Positions 18,120 to 26,623 of a stretch of 34,753 nucleotides of DNA are shown here, piece by piece. The DNA lies in NCBI GenBank assembly GCA_027030065.1, contig JALVFK010000099.1, positions 1-34,753 on the forward strand, in the 5' to 3' direction. The translations under genes and the position numbers were made by a program. The notes beneath the pieces are model-generated. The model was not told the origin of the DNA. It ran no database searches and worked only from the letters and a program-made list of their open reading frames with translations. Numbering within the stretch: the first letter of the stretch is position 1; every line of letters starts with the position of its first letter. Origin of the DNA: Desulfurococcales archaeon. Lineage in GTDB: Archaea > Thermoproteota > Thermoprotei_A > Sulfolobales > WANQ01.

Positions 18120-18776
18120 ATGAAAACCCTCCTAACTGCCTCACGAAATTATAGTATATTATTTCGGGGTAGGCGGAAACTAAAGAGACTATTAGAGGAG
18201 AACGGAGTTGAAATATACGCGTACGATTCATGTTCTCTAATAGATGTAGACTTTAAGGATGCGTTCTTCTACATAAACTCTACTTCACAATTAGATGAAG
18301 ATACGAGAAGATGTATTAGACGAGGCCTAAGGAGGGGTAGTCAAGTAATATTAGAAGTTATTCCTCGCTCGCGTACAGATATAATTCTATTAAACAAGCT
18401 CTTATCATCTTACGGTATAGAGTATACTTGGCTTAAAATATATGATTCAGTAAACAATAACGGTATTCCACTAAACCCGCTAATGGATGCATACTTTCCA
18501 GAATATAGGATAGAGAATATAGTAGTAGAACACGCTTTCCATATTAGAGCGTTTAGTGCATATCATCTTATTAGAGGAAAGAGTACAGCAATAGCGATCG
18601 ATCCAATTACGCAAGAAGCTCTTCCCGTCCCCTCTGGAGAGAATATTTGTGCTGGAGCAATAACATTTAGTAATGGAAATCCTATACTCTACGTCTTTTC
18701 GGGCTACGTGTTTAGTGATACGGCTTTAGAGAATGAAGCTAATTTAAGACTGTTTTTTGAATCCATGTTAAAATAG
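18120..18776 (+). CDS. Hypothetical protein, possibly GATase1/DUF4350-like fold
   Basis: 218 aa alpha/beta-like sequence, coding composition; no diagnostic motif recognised. Confidence 0.65.
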   Translation: MKTLLTASRNYSILFRGRRKLKRLLEENGVEIYAYDSCSLIDVDFKDAFFYINSTSQLDEDTRRCIRRGLRRGSQVILEVIPRSRTDIILLNKLLSSYGIEYTWLKIYDSVNNNGIPLNPLMDAYFPEYRIENIVVEHAFHIRAFSAYHLIRGKSTAIAIDPITQEALPVPSGENICAGAITFSNGNPILYVFSGYVFSDTALENEANLRLFFESMLK

Positions 18777-18980
18777 TTGATTTGATCTCGAAATCAATAT
18801 GCTTTATTTATAAACTTTATTCCTCGTACTACCAGTTTGCCTCAATTAGAGTAATTGTATCCTATGCGGAGCTAGTCAATTAGTTATTAGACAATTACTT
18901 GTAGACTCTCGGAAGTTATTGCGGCGCTCCTCTTAAAAACTATGCATTAAGGATAACTTCTCTATCGGTGCAGGACAAAC

Positions 18981-19634
18981 ATGAGTAAACTCTCATCCTT
19001 CAACAAAATCTGGGCTGGTGAACAAAAACAGAGCTTCATGGACTCACTTAAAGAAGCGCTTCGCGGAAAGGAGCCTATAAGATACAGAATCGCAGTCGCA
19101 TTATACAAGCTTAAGTCAACAATAAACAGGCTAGAAGTATTCTTAAACAAACTTGAAGCACGAGACAAAATGCTCTTCGAGAGAGTAGTTGAAGCACACA
19201 TAGCAAAAGACAAAGCAAGAGCAGCAATGTATGCAACAGAAGTTGCAGAAATAAGAAAAATGGTAAAGACTATACTCTCAACACAGATAGCACTCGAACA
19301 AGTAGCCATAAGACTAGAGACAATACAAGTATTCGGAGACGTAGCGGGTGCAGTCATACCAGTCGTAGGAGTTGTACGCCAGCTCAGAAACGTCATAAAA
19401 GGCATAATGCCAGAATTAGGCTTAGAGCTTGCAGAGGTAGAAGAACTCCTCAACGGGCTAGTAATAGAGGCTGGAGAATTCACTGGATCACCAGCTGGCC
19501 ACGGAGTAGTTACTGGTGAAGCAAAGCGTATACTAGAAGAGGCAGCTATAGTAGCTGAGCAGAGAATGAAGGAGAAGTTCCCCGACCTACCAGTATTTGC
19601 TAAGGCAGGTGAAGCTGAGGGAACAAAGAGTTAA
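18981..19634 (+). CDS. ESCRT-III (Snf7/CdvB-family) paralog
   Basis: RGKEPIRYRIAVALYKLKSTINRLEVFLNKLEARDKMLFERVVEAHIAKDKARAAMYATEVAEIRKMVKTILSTQIALEQVAIRLETIQVFGDVAG; CdvB1/B2-type without C-terminal wH extension. Confidence 0.9.
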   Translation: MSKLSSFNKIWAGEQKQSFMDSLKEALRGKEPIRYRIAVALYKLKSTINRLEVFLNKLEARDKMLFERVVEAHIAKDKARAAMYATEVAEIRKMVKTILSTQIALEQVAIRLETIQVFGDVAGAVIPVVGVVRQLRNVIKGIMPELGLELAEVEELLNGLVIEAGEFTGSPAGHGVVTGEAKRILEEAAIVAEQRMKEKFPDLPVFAKAGEAEGTKS

Positions 19635-19645
19635 AACAACGTATT

Positions 19646-20188
19646 TTAACATACTATACGTTTAGACTTCAAACAGTTTTCTAGTCCTCGTCTAGCGTTT
19701 TTTATTTCGCGTTCAATGCCTCTAAGAGTGTATAATATGTGGTCTAAGTTTCTACGTGCCTCTTCGACATCTCTAAAGGATACTTCTACTTTCACAGTCT
19801 TATACTTTAATATATAACCAGTACCTTTGACGGTGAATTCAAGATTGCCATCTTCCTTAAAGACTACAATATCACCATTATACGATACTGATGCCGCAAT
19901 AGGTTTCAACCTTGTAACAATAACTTCATTCTCTGTTTTTGTACTCCACCAATTAGTGCAAATATTACAAGTTTCCCAGTTCTCCCTCTTATAACATGAT
20001 GCGCTAGCCTTAACTGAACATTCAGCTAGCTCGAAAATCCTTGAAAGCTCTCCGACTAGCTCGTTTAACCTAAAATATGTATTGTATACTTTCTGCCATA
20101 CTACACCCGTAGCTGTTGCAAGTTCTCTTGGTATACTTCTCTCCCTAATGTTATTCAAGAATATTTTTGCCTCACTAAAATCCGCCAT
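19646..20188 (-). CDS. Hypothetical protein (Cys-containing, coiled-coil C-terminus)
   Basis: 180-aa ORF; convergent with the CdvB gene, 11-nt gap. Confidence 0.65.
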   Translation of the reverse strand: MADFSEAKIFLNNIRERSIPRELATATGVVWQKVYNTYFRLNELVGELSRIFELAECSVKASASCYKRENWETCNICTNWWSTKTENEVIVTRLKPIAASVSYNGDIVVFKEDGNLEFTVKGTGYILKYKTVKVEVSFRDVEEARRNLDHILYTLRGIEREIKNARRGLENCLKSKRIVC

Positions 20189-20245
20189 GATTATTACCTA
20201 GCACACCTATGCATTAGAAGAATATATCCCTTACTCTAATCCAAA

Positions 20246-20545
20246 TCACCGAATACCTAAAATTTCCTTAACTCTCTCAACACCATATTTTGCTAAGCAA
20301 TCCTTACAAACACGTATAACTGGTGTTATCTGTACTAGACAATCACTACAACCAAGCCTACCACAAATGGGGCAATAACCTATTGATAGATTCCTTCCAC
20401 AAATCTCACATAAAGCCATTTCACATACACTACATATACCCTTCTTTTTATTAAAATGAAGTGGACATACTAATCTTCCACAAAGCCTACATCTATAAAG
20501 AGCTTCACGTTCTCCACAGATCTCACATTTAACCATATATTTCAC
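20246..20545 (-). CDS. Multi-zinc-ribbon/B-box-like small protein
   Basis: CxxC/CxxH repeats: CEICGEREALYRCRLCGRLVCPLHFNKKKGICSVCEMALCEICGRNLSIGYCPICGRLGCSDCLVQITPVIRVCKDC. Confidence 0.8.
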   Translation of the reverse strand: MKYMVKCEICGEREALYRCRLCGRLVCPLHFNKKKGICSVCEMALCEICGRNLSIGYCPICGRLGCSDCLVQITPVIRVCKDCLAKYGVERVKEILGIR

Positions 20546-20585
20546 GTCAATAGAACTTTAATACTGTAAAAACAATAATAATCTA

Positions 20586-20638
20586 ACGATGAAATCACAT
20601 GCAGGCACTGAACGGTGATGATGCTCGGGCAATTTTGA
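20586..20638 (+). ncRNA. Candidate C/D-box guide sRNA
   Basis: C ACGATGA (20586-20592), guide aatcacatgcaggca, D' CTGA (20608-20611), spacer acg, C' GTGATGA (20615-20621), guide tgctcgggcaatt, D TTGA (20635-20638); TATA-like CTTTAATA about 25 nt upstream. Confidence 0.75.
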
Positions 20639-20639
20639 A

Positions 20640-20957
20640 CTAGCCGCCGATAACACCTAGTGTGTCCCTTATCACTCCTCTTCTCACAAGACTCTCATAG
20701 GTATGCCATATTCTCTTTACTGTTACATGTCTAGTGTCGAATCCTTGATCCTCTAAGATCTTTAACACGAGATCTGGGAACTCATCTGGATGGATTCCTC
20801 GAGCCATTTTCGCTGCCTCAATTACAGCTTCTACTATGTCGCGACTGCTAGGATACGGTGTCTTCTTTTTCATTCTCTGCTTGCGTTCCTCCTCTAGCAC
20901 CTCTTCTAATACATCTTCTGGGATATAATCTAAGTCTATCTTCTTCCCGTTATCCAA
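20640..20957 (-). CDS. Hypothetical archaeal protein (105 aa)
   Basis: KKTPYPSSRDIVEAVIEAAKMARGIHPDEFPDLVLKILEDQGFDTRHVTVKRIWHTYESLVRRGVI; coding composition. Confidence 0.7.
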   Translation of the reverse strand: MDNGKKIDLDYIPEDVLEEVLEEERKQRMKKKTPYPSSRDIVEAVIEAAKMARGIHPDEFPDLVLKILEDQGFDTRHVTVKRIWHTYESLVRRGVIRDTLGVIGG

Positions 20958-20989
20958 TGTTTCAGCCTCTGTAACTTATACTATATACT

Positions 20990-22015
20990 TTATTTTCCAC
21001 TATTATAAATCATTGGTATATTAATATTGTATTTGTATGGTAATAAGAGACAAGTATCAGTCTTCCTTACGAAGAAGAATAGAGTAAATGTTACTGGATC
21101 TTGTCTACCACCGCTAAATATATATTGTCTACAAATATCTTGGCGTAAGTAGACATAGCTTAGATTACTAAAGGTATCAAAGTCTAGCAATGTTGATGGT
21201 AAAATACTTGTCTTAGTCTTTGGTTCTCCCTCACTGAGGTTGTAGAATTCTATTCTCCTTATACATACCGTTCCAGCGTGACTGACAACTTCGGGTAAAT
21301 AATATGTACCATTAATGTAGAATATCCATGATCGAGGATATGCGTTTATTCCACCAATAATATAGTTGTCTATACGTGCAATCCATATCTCGTATGTAGT
21401 ATTATATTTGTAGATTTTATTATTTGCTGATTCACTGAAACCCCACTCTCCTTTAAGCCATGTGATATGTCCCTCAAAATCGTATGAAACGGGTTCGCTT
21501 GTATTAAATGATCCTATAACGCTAAGCCAGTATGGTGCAGCAACATAATAGCCGTTTACTGTATCATAATTTGTTGTGCCATAGAAACCTATACCACCTC
21601 TAGAGAAACCCTCATATCCACCACTCACCCATTTTACAAGTGCTTTAACCAACACATAGTTAGTAGTATTTAGGCCTACGTAGCTTGTATTAATCACTAA
21701 ATGTTCTGTTCCAGTTAAATAAAGACACCCATCTCTAACATAGACTTGATTAGAGGGTATGATAACATTTCTACTATAATAGGTTTTAACAAGAAGTTTT
21801 TGTAACGAACTATTGTCCACATCGTCAAAATCTATTACTTTTATAAGCGTTGGATTTAACACCATTACGTGCGCTATCTTGTATATAAAATCTACTTCAT
21901 TGTCCTCAATATTCCATAGAATAGGCTTTAATATTAGTGAACTCGCAACAATACCGTGAAATATAAGCACTAATAATATTGTTATGATAAAAATATACTT
22001 GTAGTTCCCTAACAT
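20990..22015 (-). CDS. Secreted/membrane-anchored protein of unknown family (paralog of 8929..9972)
   Basis: N-terminal TM/signal; IPSNQVYVRDGCLYLTGTEHLVI, SRGGIGFYGTTNY, APYWLSVIGSFNTSEPVSYDFEGHITWLKGEWG, YEIWIARIDNYIIGGI shared with 8929 gene. Confidence 0.8.
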   Translation of the reverse strand: MLGNYKYIFIITILLVLIFHGIVASSLILKPILWNIEDNEVDFIYKIAHVMVLNPTLIKVIDFDDVDNSSLQKLLVKTYYSRNVIIPSNQVYVRDGCLYLTGTEHLVINTSYVGLNTTNYVLVKALVKWVSGGYEGFSRGGIGFYGTTNYDTVNGYYVAAPYWLSVIGSFNTSEPVSYDFEGHITWLKGEWGFSESANNKIYKYNTTYEIWIARIDNYIIGGINAYPRSWIFYINGTYYLPEVVSHAGTVCIRRIEFYNLSEGEPKTKTSILPSTLLDFDTFSNLSYVYLRQDICRQYIFSGGRQDPVTFTLFFFVRKTDTCLLLPYKYNINIPMIYNSGK

Positions 22016-22068
22016 ACTTGTTCTCCCAAATCATCTTAAATAATCGGATGATAATAAAGTATTTTGGG

Positions 22069-22116
22069 ATGATCGTGGAGACGACTCTGAAAAATGATGA
22101 AGTGGAGCGACAGTGA
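22069..22116 (+). ncRNA. Candidate C/D-box guide sRNA (16S decoding-site guide)
   Basis: C ATGATCG (22069-22075, 5/7), guide tggagacgact, D' CTGA (22087-22090), spacer aaa, C' ATGATGA (22094-22100), guide agtggagcgaca, D GTGA (22113-22116); TATA-like TTAAATAA at ~22036-22043. Confidence 0.7.
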
Positions 22117-22120
22117 CCCC

Positions 22121-23593
22121 TTAATCTTCAATGAGTTCTAAATTAAATACTTGATTTCCTATCTTAACACTATATGAGTCTTCGCCTGCCTCTTCTATTA
22201 TAGCTGTTATCATCTTCTCTCCGATCCTAACATTGTATTCCTTTAATGCCTTCTCTCTAAGCTCTTTGCGATACTTAAAGAATTCTAATGCTTCTTCTGG
22301 GAATAAGGCGTATGTTAGATAGTCTTCTTCTTTTTCTACTAGGTCTCTCGGTAATTCTTTCTTTATCTTTTCATACATTGGTTCTAATAGGTCTGCAGGT
22401 CTAACATCGATAGGCTTCTCGTCTCCTAATACTTTTTTCACAAGCCATTCTTTTATCGGTGCTGGTGGTCTACCATATAGTCCTTTTACGTAGTCTTTTA
22501 CCTCCTTAATTATTATTTTATACCGTTCACCCAAGACAACATTCATTACGGCTTGTGTTCCAACAATTTGGGAAAGCGGAGTAACTAGTGGAGGCCATCC
22601 AAGGTCCTCTCTTACTCTAGGGACTTCTTCGAGGACTTGTTCTAACTTGTCTAGAGCTTTGTATTGCTCTAGTTGCGATATCAAGTTGCTTAGCATTCCT
22701 CCTGGTATCTGGTGTATTATAACTCTTGCGTCGACTACTGGACCCTTGTAGATATAATCGTATTTTCTATACTTTTTACGAACCTCCCAGAAGTATTCTG
22801 CTATTTTTAACACTATATTAATATCAACTCCTGGATCCATGCCTTTTTTCTTCAAAATATACGCTATAGTCTCTGCGGGTGGATGACTTGTAGCCATGCT
22901 CATAGTTGAAACAGCTACATCTAAGAGATCAGCACCAGCTTCAGCAGATTTTATTAGGGTTATAGGGCCGAAACCAGCTGTTGCGTGGCTGTGAACGTTT
23001 ACTGGTAGCCCCACCTCCTTCTTTATCATTTTCACTAACTCATAGGCCGTATAGGGTTCAAGGATCCCAGCCATATCTTTAATCGTTATAGTATCAGCAT
23101 CTAAGGCTTTTGCCTCCTCTGCTAGTTTCCTATAGTATTCTAGAGTATGTACTGGGCTTATAGTATACACTATACATATTTGTACTTCGGCTCCAACCTG
23201 CTTTGCTGTTTTAACACTTGTTATAAGGTTCCTATAATCATTTAATGCATCGAAGATTCTGAAAATATCTATGCCGTTTTCATATGCTTTCTCAACGAAT
23301 TTTTCAACGATGTCATCGGGGTAGTGGTGGTAACCTACGAGATTTTGTCCTCGAAGAAGCATCATTAGTTTGGGGCGCCTTATATTTGCTCTTATGATCC
23401 TTAGTCTCTCCCAAGGGTCTTCCTTCAAATACCTTAGGGGAGCATCAAAGGTTGCTCCACCCCACATTTCTAGGGCATAGAATCCAGCCTTATCAAAGAG
23501 TTCGAGAACCGGGATCATGTCTTCTGTTTTTAAACGTGTTGCGAGAAGGCTTTGGTGAGCGTCACGTAAGGTGAGATCGTTTAATTTTACCAT
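22121..23593 (-). CDS. pycB: Pyruvate carboxylase subunit B / oxaloacetate decarboxylase alpha-type carboxyltransferase
   Basis: LNDLTLRDAHQSLLATRLKTEDMIPVLELFDKAGFYALEMWGGATFDAPLRYLKEDPWERLR; MLLRGQNLVGYHHY; VHSHATAGFG. No biotinyl domain. Confidence 0.9.
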   Translation of the reverse strand: MVKLNDLTLRDAHQSLLATRLKTEDMIPVLELFDKAGFYALEMWGGATFDAPLRYLKEDPWERLRIIRANIRRPKLMMLLRGQNLVGYHHYPDDIVEKFVEKAYENGIDIFRIFDALNDYRNLITSVKTAKQVGAEVQICIVYTISPVHTLEYYRKLAEEAKALDADTITIKDMAGILEPYTAYELVKMIKKEVGLPVNVHSHATAGFGPITLIKSAEAGADLLDVAVSTMSMATSHPPAETIAYILKKKGMDPGVDINIVLKIAEYFWEVRKKYRKYDYIYKGPVVDARVIIHQIPGGMLSNLISQLEQYKALDKLEQVLEEVPRVREDLGWPPLVTPLSQIVGTQAVMNVVLGERYKIIIKEVKDYVKGLYGRPPAPIKEWLVKKVLGDEKPIDVRPADLLEPMYEKIKKELPRDLVEKEEDYLTYALFPEEALEFFKYRKELREKALKEYNVRIGEKMITAIIEEAGEDSYSVKIGNQVFNLELIED

Positions 23594-23726
23594 ATTTTAT
23601 CACCTTTTTTGAAATTTAACATGTTGAATTCTTAGCTTATGCTAACAATAGGTGTTCAAAGTTATTATTCTTTACTTTTGTTTAAAGAATTAGACGTAAT
23701 AGAAAGAGGGTTTACAGTTAATAAAA

Positions 23727-24848
23727 TTACTTAATTTTTTTCTTCAAATTCTCTTTTATCCACTCGTTTGTTAAACGTTTAGTAAATCCTATTGTTAGTT
23801 TTACTGCATTCTCCACATCAGCTAGGCTGAGTACTTCGACTGGTGAGTGAATGTATCTTGTGGGTATAGATATTGTTCCAGCTGGAACACCCTCCTTGTT
23901 CAACTGTATTATTGATGCATCCGTAGTCCCTCCCGTAAGTATTTCTAATTGATAGGGTATGTTCTCCTCCTTTGCTGTTCTTATTAGAAGCTCCCTGACA
24001 GCCGGATGAGCTATTAGCCCAGACCCTCTCCTACCATCCATTATCTTAATAGCTGGTCCCTTACCGATCTTGGTTACTTGTTCATGCTCCTCAACACCTG
24101 GAACATCGCTTGCAACAGTAACATCTAGAGCCAATGCTACGTGTGGTTCAATAGCGAAGGCGGCTACTCTAGCTCCCTTTAATCCTACTTCTTCCTGAAC
24201 AGTTGCTACAGCATAGACGTCTACCTCGTGGTCATCAAGAGCCTTAAAGGCTTCTATCATAGTTGTAACGCCAACACGGTCGTCAAAAGCTCTTCCCGAA
24301 ACTATATCGGGGTTTCCTAGTCTTACAACATCTCTATCTAATACAATAATACTTCCAGGACCTATCCCTAGTTTCTCTGCTTCTTCTCTACTACTAACTC
24401 CTATATCTATGAACAAGTTGTTCATAGGTATAACTTGTTTAGCTTCCTCGGGCTTCATAACATGAGGAGGCTTAGAGCCTATTACACCTCTCACAACATT
24501 CTTTCCACCAAGCGACTTTATGAGTACACGCTGAGCTGGTAGAATACGTTCACTCCACCCACCTATAGGAGCAAACCTAATAAAGCCACGTTCATCTACA
24601 TGAGTTACCATTAACCCTATTTCATCCATATGTGCAGCAACCATGAACCTACCGGAACCACGTGAACCCTTCTTAACAGCTATAACATTTCCAAGACTAT
24701 CAACCCACAGTTCATCGGCATAGGGTTTTAGCTCATCAATTATAAGCCCACGTATCTCTTCTTCATGACCGGATACAGATATAGTAGAACAAAGCCGTTT
24801 AAGTAAGGAGTAAATAGTATCCTTACTATAACGATAACTCAATACCAT
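23727..24848 (-). CDS. M42 family metallopeptidase (TET/deblocking aminopeptidase)
   Basis: FMVAAHMDEIGLMVTHVDERGFIRFAPIGGW; GRAFDDRVGVTTMIEA; ATVQEEVGLKGARVAAF; GGTTDASIIQL. Confidence 0.92.
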   Translation of the reverse strand: MVLSYRYSKDTIYSLLKRLCSTISVSGHEEEIRGLIIDELKPYADELWVDSLGNVIAVKKGSRGSGRFMVAAHMDEIGLMVTHVDERGFIRFAPIGGWSERILPAQRVLIKSLGGKNVVRGVIGSKPPHVMKPEEAKQVIPMNNLFIDIGVSSREEAEKLGIGPGSIIVLDRDVVRLGNPDIVSGRAFDDRVGVTTMIEAFKALDDHEVDVYAVATVQEEVGLKGARVAAFAIEPHVALALDVTVASDVPGVEEHEQVTKIGKGPAIKIMDGRRGSGLIAHPAVRELLIRTAKEENIPYQLEILTGGTTDASIIQLNKEGVPAGTISIPTRYIHSPVEVLSLADVENAVKLTIGFTKRLTNEWIKENLKKKIK

Positions 24849-24869
24849 ATCACCAAGGTATAACTACAC

Positions 24870-24902
24870 AGTCTAAGACTAATAAAATCTGACCCGTCAG
24901 AT
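24870..24902. promoter_or_regulatory. Two adjacent palindromes upstream of the M42 peptidase gene
   Basis: AGTCTAAGACT (24870-24880) and ATCTGACCCGTCAGAT (24887-24902). Confidence 0.35.
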
Positions 24903-24953
24903 CTAAGTCAACTAGAACAAGATTATTTATGGCGGCGGGGGGTCGGTAGCTGG

Positions 24954-25051
24954 TAGCGGGGGGTGGATTCTCCCGGGGCCTATGCCCCGTTTTGAACCAC
25001 CGACCTCGGGGTTATGAGCCCCGCGGGCTAACCTGGCTACCCTACCCCGCT
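24954..25051 (-). tRNA. tRNA-Met(CAT), initiator type, with ~23-nt T-loop intron; CCA encoded (24951-24953)
   Basis: AGCGGGG TA GGGT-AGCCAGGTTA-GCCC G CGGGG-CTCATAA-CCCCG AGGTC GGTGG-TTCAAA[intron]T-CCACC CCCCGCT A CCA. GGG:CCC anticodon-stem pairs and A1:U72 are initiator features. Confidence 0.93.
24968..24990 (-). other. tRNA-Met intron in T-loop (around 57/58 to 59/60; placement ambiguous by 2 nt)
   Basis: Minus strand acggggcataggccccgggagaa interrupts the 7-nt T-loop; contains hairpin CGGGGC-ATAG-GCCCCG. Confidence 0.85.
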
Positions 25052-25103
25052 GTGTTACCCCGCCAGCTATTACTGTTTGTTTGTTGGTCTTTTAAGCTTA
25101 TCG

Positions 25104-25382
25104 TTATTGGTGTGATTTGATAGTGTTGAATGCGGTGAATTGTTTTCTCGGGTTTGTTTCGGATAGTATTTTTTCTATGTTTTTATCTGACAGCTCTGAT
25201 GCTATTACAATGGATTGACCATTTTTTAAGAGGGCTAATGCTTTATCTACTAGTTCGTCTTCGTTCTCAGTCTTTATTATCTTTATGTTGTACTTGTCTT
25301 CAAACAATTCAATATATCTTGGAGGCTCGCATACTGTGTCTTTTATCATTAGCACGTAAATATTCTTTTCACGGTATTCCAT
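25104..25382 (-). CDS. Hypothetical protein (92 aa)
   Basis: ORF with coding composition; KALALLKNGQSIVIASELSDKNIEKIL. Confidence 0.55.
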   Translation of the reverse strand: MEYREKNIYVLMIKDTVCEPPRYIELFEDKYNIKIIKTENEDELVDKALALLKNGQSIVIASELSDKNIEKILSETNPRKQFTAFNTIKSHQ

Positions 25383-25469
25383 ATATGATCACTGTATAAT
25401 TGTTTTCGTCTAGGATAATTATTAATATTGTCTTAATGAATATAGGGTTTCAGCATTGGGAGAAGAGAC

Positions 25470-25733
25470 GTGGCTAAGTTAAGTGATGAGTGGGAGTGGC
25501 TTAGGGATCTATACTTTGAGGCTCGTAGACGCTGGATAGATATAGAAATAGATAAAGTGAAAGTCCGTAGGTCGAAAATAGAAGTGTACATGAGGATTCG
25601 AGGGGAGAATGTTAAAATAATAATATACAATGATGGCAGGGTATGGGTTGTTTCAAGACTAAAGGGTTTGAATATTGCTTTAAAGAGGGTAGTACTACAT
25701 ATATTGGAGAGAAAACGAAAAAAGCAAGACTAA
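25470..25733 (+). CDS. Hypothetical protein (87 aa)
   Basis: MAKLSDEWEWLRDLYFEARRRWIDIEIDKVKVRRSKIEVYMRIRGENVKIIIYNDGRVWVVSRLKG... Confidence 0.6.
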   Translation: MAKLSDEWEWLRDLYFEARRRWIDIEIDKVKVRRSKIEVYMRIRGENVKIIIYNDGRVWVVSRLKGLNIALKRVVLHILERKRKKQD

Positions 25734-25783
25734 AGTCTTTGGAATGTTAGGATAGTTAAAAGAAATAAGTAAAGGGTTGATCA

Positions 25784-26512
25784 ATGAGTTCAAAGACTCA
25801 GAGAAACCCCTATAGGAAGAAAATAAATACGTTGGTAGATTTGTGGACTAAGATTATAGAATACTATGCAGAAGGCGGTGTAAAGAGAAAGGAAATAGAG
25901 GAGTTGCTAAGGAAATACTATGAGGAGCGGCGGATAACACCCTTTAAGGGGAAGGCTACACCCGAGGACCTATATGATAAAGAGCTTACCAGTCTATACA
26001 TAGTGGGTAAATACGGTCTAGGATTAGATAAAGAATACCGTGAAATATTCGATGAAGTATTTTATCACGAGGAGACATTTGAAAGAATAATAGAACTCAT
26101 CTTAAGAGAAGAACACGGTGTAAGAGAACTAGTATTGAACCTACTAGGTGGTTCTCTAGAGCCTAATACTTTAGCAAGAATACTCCGCGTAATGTTCACT
26201 ATGGTTATTCTAGGATTTAGAAAAGAAGAAGAACTCCATAAGCTACTGAGAAAATTTGCAGAATACTTCCCAGAGCATAAGGACACGTTGAGAAAGTATA
26301 CGAGATTCTATATTGCATTCCGTGTTGCAGAAGCAATAGCTAAAGGAGAGGTTAAAAACCGTGTCTCCAAGGAGGCACTAAAACAATCGCTTGCATTGAG
26401 AATAGGGTTCGAGAAATCGATACCCGATGATAAATACGTGTACTCTATTGCAAAAGAAGTATTCAAAGTGCCCTCAAAGATATTGAAGAATATATTGAAT
26501 GTCGAGGAATAA
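25784..26512 (+). CDS. DUF2192-like crenarchaeal protein
   Basis: NTLVDLWTKIIEYYAEGGVKRKEIEELLRKYYEERRITPFKGKATPEDLYDKELTSLYIVGKYGLGLD; recalled DUF2192-like pattern. Confidence 0.65.
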   Translation: MSSKTQRNPYRKKINTLVDLWTKIIEYYAEGGVKRKEIEELLRKYYEERRITPFKGKATPEDLYDKELTSLYIVGKYGLGLDKEYREIFDEVFYHEETFERIIELILREEHGVRELVLNLLGGSLEPNTLARILRVMFTMVILGFRKEEELHKLLRKFAEYFPEHKDTLRKYTRFYIAFRVAEAIAKGEVKNRVSKEALKQSLALRIGFEKSIPDDKYVYSIAKEVFKVPSKILKNILNVEE

Positions 26513-26623
26513 GGGTAATCAATTTTGTTTGTGATAAACCAACTAGTTTATAAATAGGGGTATAATAGATTCTACACGGTCAGACTAGTGAAACATATAC
26601 AAAATATCTAGAGGTGACCGGGA

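Noticed and set aside
18780-18960. CAATTA-rich spacer before cdvB-like gene
   Set aside because: Several CAATTA/TAATTG words, but in AT-rich sequence these are expected; no regular spacing.
18962-19483. 173-aa minus-strand ORF
   Set aside because: Antisense to the well-recognised ESCRT-III gene; Ser-rich shadow frame.
25104-25382. Toxin-antitoxin interpretation of small genes 25104 and 25470
   Set aside because: They are divergent, not operonic, and carry no recognised TA motif; left as hypothetical.
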